DNA of 64,000 nucleotides. It comes from Lasiosphaeris hirsuta (lineage: Eukaryota > Ascomycota > Sordariomycetes > Sordariales > Lasiosphaeriaceae). Where the stretch lies: the NCBI GenBank assembly GCA_030549175.1, contig JAUKUA010000003.1:4402001-4466000 (forward strand), in the 5' to 3' direction. A model generated the notes under the pieces. That model made no database searches. It saw nothing but the letters and a program-made list of their open reading frames with translations, and was not told the origin of the DNA. Shown one piece after another: positions 55,908 through 64,000 of the stretch; position 1 is the first letter of the stretch, and each line of letters starts with the position of its first letter. Both the position numbers and the translations under genes were made by a program.

Positions 55908-57544
55908 ATCGGGGTCATTTGCTGGTGCTTCATGATTTTATCTGCTTCTTTTGCGAGGATATTCAACGAATATGACAGAGGATCCTTGCCATTTTACTTT
56001 AACCTTCTTGTTACCTATGTTTTGGCTTGTGGTTTTGGGGGATTTAAAGCTCCCGGGGCCGAGTGCCGAACCGGGATATGCTCCTAAGATTTACTTTGTG
56101 CGTTATGGCTGTTGGGGCAGAGTGAGCGCTGAAAAGGATTCAGCTGGCGTTCTCTGGGCTGGATTGGGGCAACGGCGATTGACGGGACTTATGGAACGAA
56201 CTGCCCGTGGAGATGGGCATTAAATCAGCGGATGTGATATCAACGGAATAGAGATGTTTGTTCTCCTATGGCTTTGGTTCCATCGCTTTCGACGCTCCGT
56301 GCTACCCACTCCAGCCTACTCTTTCATCGTTCAATGATGCTCCCAGGTGACTCGTGATTCCCCTTGGTAACTTAGAGTAATCCAACGTCAATCGCTGCGT
56401 GTCTGTTGGAGCCGTCAAGGTGTTCCTGCCAGCTCCACTACCGTTTGACGCAGTGTGGTTTCAGGTCACAGTGAGGTCCCTGTCATTACTTTGAGGGGAA
56501 AAGAGGAGAAGGGTCCTCTGTCATGTCATGGAAAGTTTACCTACCCATGGGTGGTGTTACAAGGGGGCTCTGCTTTATGGTGTGAGGTCTTGGTGTTACG
56601 ATGCCATATTATCTATGCCTACGGTGAGTTGAATGGTAATAGATTTTCTTAGCCTGAGCTCTTGTGGCAGAACCACCTCCCACGCTTCGCAGAGTGCGTT
56701 CTATGCAACAACCATCTAAAAATAGGGCGTAGCTGTTCTTTGTCGGACACAGCTGCTCATACGCAACAAGGGCGAGTTCGCATTCCGCTACCCATAGCTG
56801 AAGAAGAATAAAGGAGTGTAATGAAAGCCGTTACTCTGCATACTAAAATGCTCTCGGTGTATTCTTTTATAATCTCAATAAATTTCCTTTGCGAGTCCTA
56901 CCAACTCGATGTGAATTGAAGGAAACAATAGATTAGACAAGCTGTGGAAGGATGAGGGCAAGTAAAAGCCCGCTAAATCTGAAGACATTTGGGGTACTCA
57001 GAATTTGGTGTGGGGTTGAGACACTGAAGGCTGGCGGTGTGGATTTCTAGCCCTGTTTCTGAGGCGTCAACTCAACGTTCACCCCGCCAAAGTGTGGCCC
57101 GTGAACCTGACCCCAAAGCCCCGCCATCACCAAGGCCTCCTGTCTGCGACTGATTTCTGTTTTTTTGTGACATCGCAAGCAGGAGCCCCCGTGCACTCAA
57201 AACAACCTTGCAACAAATACAACGCGTATTCTACGCCCTTTTCTAGGAACATAGCCAGTTGAAGCAACAGGTGATTGCATCCAGGTAAGCCGCTTTGAGC
57301 TCCGACGCGTTAGAGCTTCTTGCAACCTTCGCTATTCTTCGTTCCTTTCTTCTGGAAGTTTACCTACAGAGTCTAAGGCCCGAAGTTTCTTGCCTTATTT
57401 TCCCGCCTCCTTAGTTGAAGACATCCATCCACGCGACGTACCTCGCACTCCACCATCCCAACTACCTTCTCTCTGAAGCACAACCCCCCCCAAAAAAAAA
57501 CCACCACCACTATCGCTGACACCCCTCTCAGCCGACTCGACAGT
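55908..57544. other. Intergenic; DBP5 promoter and leader at right end
   Basis: No gene accepted. Bases 57260-57540 are pyrimidine-rich, as in fungal leaders of housekeeping genes. Confidence 0.5.
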
Positions 57545-59058
57545 ATGGCCGACCTCGCGAGTCGCATCACGGCACCTGCCGATACTCCCGCGCCCGAAGT
57601 CCCGAGCGCCGCTGTGGAGGCCCCAGTCGACGGCGCCGAAGAGACTAACTTGGTAGACAATACCTACGAGGTCGAGGTGAAGCTCAGCGACCTCCAAAAC
57701 GACCAAGAAAGCCCGCTCTACTCGGTCTCCTCGTTCGACGAGCTCGGTCTTCCCAAGGCAATAAACGATGGTCTACTCGCCATGAACTTCAAGAAGCCGT
57801 CCAAGATCCAAGAGAAAGCACTCCCTCTCATGCTCAGCGACCCTCCCCACAATATGATTGCCCAGTCGCAGTCAGGCACTGGCAAGACTGCCGCATTTGT
57901 CCTCACCGTCCTCTCTCGCGTCGACCTCTCGAAGCCTACACAGCCCCAGGCATTGTTGTTGGCACCCAGCCGAGAGCTTGCCCGCCAGATTCAAATGGTT
58001 GTGCAGACCATCGGCCAATTCTGCGAGGGTCTTATTGTCGAAGCTGCCATCCCCGGCGCCATCGCACGCGAGACGGGTGTCAAGTCCAGCGTTGTAGTGG
58101 GAACTCCCGGCACTGTCATTGACCTCATCAAACGTCGCCAGTTTGATGTGTCTCAGCTGAAGGTCCTCGTTATTGACGAAGCCGACAACATGCTGGATAT
58201 GCAAGGGCTCGGCGAGCAATGCAGCCGTGTCAAGTCGTAAGTTGCGCCTGGCCCCGTGACTAGCACAATACTCACAACCATCAGCATCCTCCCAAAGACC
58301 ATCCAGATTCTGCTATTCTCGGCGACTTTTCCGGCAAACGTTATGGCCTTCGCCGAAAAGTTCGCCCCGAATGCCAATCAGATGAAGCTCAAGCAGCAGG
58401 AACTCACAGTCAAGGGTATTTCTCAGATGTACATGGACTGCCCTGATGAGAAGCAAAAGTACGAGATTCTCTGCAAGCTTTACGGCCTCATGACCATCGG
58501 TTCTTCAGTCATTTTTGTTAGGGTATGTGTTCCTCAAACCCTTACATGACACGCAAGCACTCTAATATGTCCCCGCAGACCCGTGACAGCGCGGCTGAGA
58601 TTCAGCGTCGCATGGAAGCCGATGGACACAAGGTTACAGCCCTCCATGGCGCCTACGAAGGCGCGAACCGAGATGCGCTCCTCGACGATTTCCGCTCGGG
58701 ACGCTCAAAGGTGCTCATCACGACAAACGTGCTGGCACGCGGTATCGATGTGTCCAGCGTGGCGATTGTTATCAACTATGATATTCCGATGAAGGGTCCT
58801 GGTGACCGGGAGCCTGACGCCGAGACATATCTCCACCGTATTGGCCGTACCGGCCGGTTTGGTCGCGTAGGTGTCAGCATCAGCTTCGTCTATGATCGCA
58901 AGAGCTTCAATGCTCTTGCTGAGATCGCCAGATTCTACAATATCGACCTGATCCAGTTGGACCCGAATGATTGGGATGTGACGGAGAAGAAGGTGCAGGA
59001 TGTGATCAAGTCGAGCCGGGCCAAGGCAGACTACGCTCCCAACGCCACGAGTGGTTGA
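57545..59058 (+). CDS. DBP5: DEAD-box ATP-dependent RNA helicase Dbp5 (mRNA export)
   Basis: Exons 57545-58236, 58285-58522 and 58579-59058 give 469 residues; introns are 48 and 56 nt. All helicase motifs are visible in order: Q motif [16 protein letters not shown], motif [11 protein letters not shown] (near residue 110), Ia PSRELARQ, Ib [14 protein letters not shown] (near 211), III SAT, IV SVIFVRT, V ARGIDV and [13 protein letters not shown]. The acidic N-terminal extension and [20 protein letters not shown] mark Dbp5/DDX19 rather than eIF4A, as does the insert [15 protein letters not shown] before motif VI. Dbp5 works at the cytoplasmic face of the nuclear pore with Gle1-IP6 to remodel exported mRNPs, and in translation termination. 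Confidence 0.96.
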
Positions 59059-61055
59059 ACGGGATTTCTATGCGAAAGAGGGGGTGTGCTTGGGACATAA
59101 TACCAACCTGAGATTGTAAAGCTTGGCAACTCATATTGATGGGATTGGGGCACGTTAGACGAGATGTTTGGCGTTGCCACATGAGCAGAATTGAGAGGGG
59201 ATTTTGAAGCAAGGACGGGGTCTTTAAGGAGCTTTTGAGTTGAGGAGCCGGGATTCACCAGATCTTGTAATGAATTACGGAGCCATCGGGTAGATACCAA
59301 AAAGGCGTAGAGCCGCATGTTTGTCCCTTCTGGGACTTTAATTCTTGCTGGTCGGAGCGTCCCAGTGACAGGCTTTGGTTTGGCGCCAGAATGGGCCGGA
59401 AGGGGGCTTTAATCTATTGTTGAGGTTGCGTGGCGGCTGCTCTGATGCTCCAGTTGTATCACAAACGCTAGAGTGCATTTCGTTTTGCGGGCAAATCCGC
59501 AGGGCGCTTGGAATGGGCGCGAATGGCAAGTGCTTTTCCGTGGACTCAAAAGGAGACGACAGAAGTGGTCAACTGCTGAGGTTTGGGGGGCCAGTCTGCA
59601 ACATTTCAGCTGTTGCCCGAAACAGAAGCAGATACTCGGGCCGAGTAGCCAAGAGTCGCAGAGCATGAGGCTGCACCAAGACTGTTGGCAGTTGCTTGCT
59701 AGTTTCTGTGGACATGAGAGGCGGCCAAAGACATTGACGCTGGCTGCAATTGGCGGCGACGGGGAGATGGCCAATGACGGCCAGCGACGGCCAATGTCCC
59801 CCAACAACGCCCAAGACGTCGACAACGTTCACGTGACGGGGCATTTTTGGAACGCAGGGTCGCTGCAAGGCCCCCGATTTGGCGCTGATGAAGGCGAGGT
59901 CCACCCAAATTTAGGCGCCGACCAAGCGCGTGCCAGTCTGACTCGGCCCTACGGGGGCCTCTCAGCCATTCATTTGCATGCGGGTCTGTTCCTGCATCTG
60001 CCACGCCCCCCATGTTTGACGGCCGGCGATGCTAGCTTGATGCTGGCTCATGCCCGTCCGATGCTGGGACGCTTGCGCGCAGGTACTCGTCCGCACTCGC
60101 CGCACCCTGATCTCCCCGAAATAGCCCTCGCGGCCAATGGGGCGACCAGACGAGCCTCGCGAGCATCCACCCCCGGATCGGGCTGCCGCCGCGTGCTCCC
60201 ACTGCTTCCTGCGACTCCAAAACGCCATCGACAATGACGCAACTGGCGCCTCGCCATTGTCCAGCAGCCCTCGCTACACCCACTACACCCTCCACATAGC
60301 CCCAGCAGCCTCCCGTAGCCCCCAGATACTCCCAATTGGCAGGACGTGTATGGTCGCAACGGTGTTACCGTCTCATTAAGCGCAGTCTTTCCCATGGGCC
60401 CCTACCCAGCATCAAAAGTGCGTACGGTGTAAAAGGTAAGAGATGGCCGCCTCCGGTGACCGCGACGAGGGCGGTATCTCTATTCCCGTCCGACCTTGCG
60501 CCGACCTGACCTCTCCTTTGGCCTGTCTCCATCCCTCCGACCCCGTGTCTCTTGTTTCCTTCCATTTCCATTTCTTCTCTTTCATCTCATCACTTGTTTC
60601 AAGCCCTTGACGGCCTCCCCTCTCCCTTTCTCCTTGTCGTACAGGTCCATTCCCCCATGGGCCCTCATCACTACTCCCCTTGTCTCCTGTCAACATAGCC
60701 CGGCGTTCGTTTCCTCCCTCCTCTTTCGCCAGCCCCGGCGCGGCCTCCTCGTTTCAATCAATAGAATCACGGTGAGAGATGCGGGTCATCTCCCCTTAAT
60801 GTTTTAATACTCTCCATCTACAACCTCGTCACGCCTTTGCTACCGCCGACCCCTGAGCGTGCTTCGACACCTCGTCCACCTCCCTCCGCGCCGACTCTTT
60901 TACCGCATCCAGGGCCGCCCATCTACTCTTCCATCTCAGGAGACCAAGTGCCTAGAGTTGACGGCTTCCACTACGAAGCCCCAACTGACAATGAGCTCTT
61001 AGAGGTAAGGAGATATCCCATATATCCGCAAATTTGCACTCACACATCTCGACAG
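59059..61055. other. 2-kb intergenic; leader of the CFEM gene at right end
   Basis: GACGGCCA-type short repeats occur at 59755-59800. A leader intron (GTAAGG near 61003 to GACAG at 61055) probably ends directly before the CFEM start codon. The 254-codon frame at 59473-60237 was rejected. Confidence 0.5.
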
Positions 61056-63982
61056 ATGTTGTTTCAGATGGCAAATAAGCCATTCCTGTGCCTCGTATTA
61101 CTATGGACGACCACACTTATGGCAGGTGCCCGCGCGGCATCACCGACGAACATTTCGTCCGAGATACTGAACTTTGCGCCTGCATGTGCCCAACAGTGCT
61201 TCCGCTCCTTTATCCAGGCCAACTTCAACACGGGCGACTGTGGGGACTCGCCGTCGATGCAATGTCTGTGCAGGTTGACGGGCAGTTCGGGGTATACGCT
61301 AGGGGAAGGAGCGGTTTCGTGCATTGTCGCCGAAAGTACTCGTGGGATTTGCAAGGGCACGGATGCGAATGGTAAGTATTTATCTAGCTGGCGTTTACAA
61401 GTGGCATCTAACATATGTCTGTAGTTGGGACGACAGCAACCGCATACAACATGTGCGTAGGCATTGCTGGCGCCGCACAAAAGACGCACGAGACGATTGT
61501 GGCTACACTGGTTGTCCCATCGGGGACAGGGCCTCTGGTTGTGCCTACCGTAACACAAACTAGCGGGACCAGCGCCACCCCAATAGTTGTGACGACCAGC
61601 AGTTCGGTTCCACTCACAACAACCACATCGGCGACCACAGAGCCAACAGCCGTAGCACCGACGCCGGTGCAGTCAAACGATGCGACATCGACAGCAATTC
61701 CCGAGCAAGCTAACGCAAGTGGTCGGCAACCACTCAGCAGCGCTCAGATCACAGGTATTGCCCTCGGGTGTGCTGCTGTTGTGGTTCTCGGCATTCTCTT
61801 GATCTTTTTGGCAAAGTGTGTGCGGAGGAGGAGGTATGGCGATCTAGAAACCGGCTTTTCCAGGATGAGAGATTCCCTTAGCAGAGGGCGCAAAAGCCAA
61901 GCGAACAGCCCTCCCACGATCCAGATTTCAGACCCCATCCATGATACCCCCGCCGAAGTCGATTTCCGCCGGCCGGCGCAACCGCAGGTGCAGCCCCAGA
62001 TGGGGCGGCCTGGTGGAATTGGCCTGGCCATTTCGCCCTCTCCGTACAGCCGCACCCCCGCTCCTGGCTATACCGCCACCGCCTCCTCAGTCCAGAAGCC
62101 GCTACCCGTGAGAGCTCCCACCCCGCCCACGAAAGCTGCAACGCCCAAAATAGAGAGGGAGGTGCAGCGAAGCCCGCCGAAGCCGGCCTTGACTCTCGCT
62201 ATACCGGGTACTCTGCCGAGTGCACCGCGGGTACGGCCTCCAGTCAATGGACGTGACAGCGTGGTTACCGAGTTTGCCGAGGATGGAGAGGGGGATAGCG
62301 CGTCTGGAAATATCTGGCGGCCACCAGCTACCGACCCTCAGTCAGCCACGGCTTACTTCTTTGCGGATAAGGGGGGAAATTGGGTTTTGCGCAATAAGTC
62401 CACTACGAGGAAACCCGAGAGCACGATCGTGTCGATGGGCACCGAGGTCGAGCTTCCGAGTCCTCAAGATCAGACGAAGGCTGAGAGGGCTCAAGGCTTC
62501 AACGGATGGTTTTCCCCGGGGGCTGTGGTGTCGCCGCTGAGGGTTCCTTCCAGACCAGAACAGGCAAAGTTGGGGTCACCGATTGCATTCAAGGACCAGC
62601 GACGGGACAACCGGTCGTCTAGTGTCTATTCCCCCTTTACCGCGCCCCAGTCTATTACGCCCGGCCCCGAGAACCCCCTGCCTAAAGATCTGCCGCCGCC
62701 AGACACTTATTTTTCAATGATCAAAGATGGCAGGGAGCTGGCTGGCAACAGCAGCAAAACGAAGCGGAAATCGGCGAGGAAGGCGAATAGGAGGAGATCT
62801 CAGGACTCGGTGACATCAATCGAGTCGGGCGCCGCGCCGCCATTTGAGGAGGAAGACCTCATTGACGATGAGCTTCAGGTGGATCTCTCCCCTGTTGCAG
62901 AATCGCCACGTACGCCTAGCACACCTGGCCGATCACCAGTCTCGTACCCCAAGATCCACAATCGCAGCAACGGGCGGCAGCAACAGCAAACGCGGGGCTA
63001 TGGCGCAAACCTGTCTCCATTCCCAGCTCGAGAGGGGCCTCTGCGTCCTCCATTGTCGCTCACGCCGGGGCCACAGAGGCTTATGAACGCGCCTGCTCTG
63101 AACCCGGCCCCCAACAGGAACCCAGGCCAGCAAAGGAATGGATCTCCCGAGGCCAGGCAGGGCACAATTCCTACTGTCGGACAGCAACAGCAACGTCGCC
63201 AAGAACAGCCGCAATCATCGGCTCAATACTGGAACGACCAGCCGCAGCAACAGCTACAACGGTCAGCGCAGGGCAGCAGGCGACAGCCGTCCCGGAGCCC
63301 TCCGCCGTACGACGCCCCGATGGAGGGGATTGCATCGAGACAACAGCAGGCGTACTGGGACCAAGGCCAACGCCAACAGCCGCAGCCGCAGCGTCAATCA
63401 TGGCGTCCAACGCCACCGATGCAACAACCTCAGGCTCGCCCTGTACCACCGCCCGCTGAGTTGTCAGCCCAACAGAGCTCGCTCCTCGCGAAGCGACTTG
63501 GCGCGGAAAAGGCGGCAGCCCTCGCACTCGCTGCTAAGGGAACCACTGCTGACGGCAAGGAGAGAAAGCAGAGACCTGGGTGGACGCGTGAGGGCGCTGC
63601 GCCGCCTGTGCAGCAGGTCGCGTCACAGAGGCAGGTTCAGATTCAGAACCCGGCCCAGGCCCAGATTCAGGCTCAAGCCCAGTTCCAAATGCAGGCCCAA
63701 AGACAGGCTCAGATGCAGCCTCAGGCCCAGGTCCAGGCCCAGGCTCAGGCACAGAGACAAGCCCAGATGCAGAGGCAGATGCAACCGGGATCGTCATCGT
63801 TGCCCTTCCGTGGCCCGCTGCCAGATCGTCGGCCGGGGCTCGGAGGCATGCAGCTGACGACGTCGGGGTTACCAGCACCGACAGCGCAGGTTTTGGATAT
63901 GCCAATTCCAATTACGCCAGGATGGGTGCCTGAGCTGACCCCGACGAGGAAGGGTGATGATTTATTTTTGAATGTGCGGTGA
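61056..63982 (+). CDS. CFEM-domain single-pass membrane protein with long Gln/Pro-rich cytosolic tail
   Basis: Exons 61056-61371 and 61425-63982 give 957 residues (953 if starting at ATG 61068). A signal peptide (MANKPFLCLVLLWTTTLMAG...) leads to a CFEM domain with its eight cysteines: PACAQQC, GDC, MQCLC, SC, GIC and YNMC. The last is joined by the 53-nt intron. A Thr/Ser-rich stalk follows, then a membrane helix (ITGIALGCAAVVVLGILLIF) and a basic stop (KCVRRRRYGD). The tail of about 700 residues is Pro/Ser/Arg-rich, with WRPPATDPQSATAYFFADKG as an ordered-looking patch. Bases 63590-63790 encode a Gln/Ala repeat (QAQ units), and the end is again ordered (ITPGWVPELTPTRKGDDLF). CFEM domains occur in surface proteins and bind haem or act as receptors. 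With this tail, a sensor or scaffold role at the plasma membrane is plausible but unproven. Confidence 0.85.
63640..63790 (+). repeat. CAG/GCC-rich tandem codons (Gln-Ala repeat)
   Basis: Imperfect 6-base CAGGCC-type units encode alternating Gln and Ala/Met/Ile in the tail of the CFEM protein. Length variation between strains is likely for such tracts. Confidence 0.7.
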
Positions 63983-64000
63983 TCTCTCTATTTTTTTATT

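Noticed and set aside
59473..60237. 254-codon plus-strand open frame
   Set aside because: Composition is unlike a protein family, several frames are open together in this GC-rich stretch, and there is no start context, intron or domain pattern.
1..64000. CRISPR arrays, bacterial operons, secondary-metabolite cluster
   Set aside because: No regular short repeats with unique spacers, no co-directional operon structure, and no polyketide, peptide synthetase or terpene enzymes.

Overview
The window reads as nuclear DNA of a filamentous ascomycete. Coding capacity is good but genes are cut by short introns (48-118 nt, mostly about 55-65 nt, GTRNGT...CTAAC...YAG), products match Pezizomycotina families (CAND1, TRAPP subunit, fungal calpain, AA9 lytic polysaccharide monooxygenase, CFEM and Opy2-type membrane proteins, chitin synthase), and a dispersed single 5S rRNA gene and an intron-containing tRNA-Gly lie between protein genes. 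The 5S organisation, the AA9 enzyme and an intein in a chitin synthase (known to me from Podospora) suggest a Sordariomycete, perhaps Sordariales; this placement is inference.

Layout. 0-6.4 kb: CAND1 homologue (with a C7 frameshift), TRAPP subunit Trs31 and a small unknown protein. 6.4-20.2 kb: gene-poor, holding a divergent 5S rRNA gene, three membrane-anchored proteins of unknown function and a broken gene for a GPI-anchored-looking secreted protein interrupted by a 25-G tract. 20.2-32.5 kb: dense block with a calpain-like protease, kinetochore protein Fta4, a CIA84-like mitochondrial PPR protein, mitoribosomal S18, tRNA-Gly(GCC) and autophagy E1 enzyme Atg7. 32.5-33.4 kb: an array of diverged repeats upstream of ATG7. 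34-44 kb: dCMP deaminase, a 67-residue membrane protein, an AA9 LPMO, the 24-kDa subunit of complex I, and a Kelch protein. 44.8-49.6 kb: chitin synthase carrying a 651-residue intein, the most unusual object in the window. 49.7-54.6 kb: gene desert with 42-bp tandem units and a sequence shared with a copy near 19.0 kb. 54.6-64 kb: Opy2-like membrane anchor, DEAD-box helicase Dbp5 and a CFEM-domain single-pass membrane protein.

Genes are on both strands with no operon logic. Loose functional themes are mitochondrial function (CIA84-like, S18m, NUO24), cell wall and surface (chitin synthase, Opy2-like, CFEM protein, broken GPI protein) and protein turnover (CAND1, Atg7, calpain). Exon boundaries were placed by hand from splice consensus and reading-frame continuity; family assignments come from recognised motifs, not from searches.
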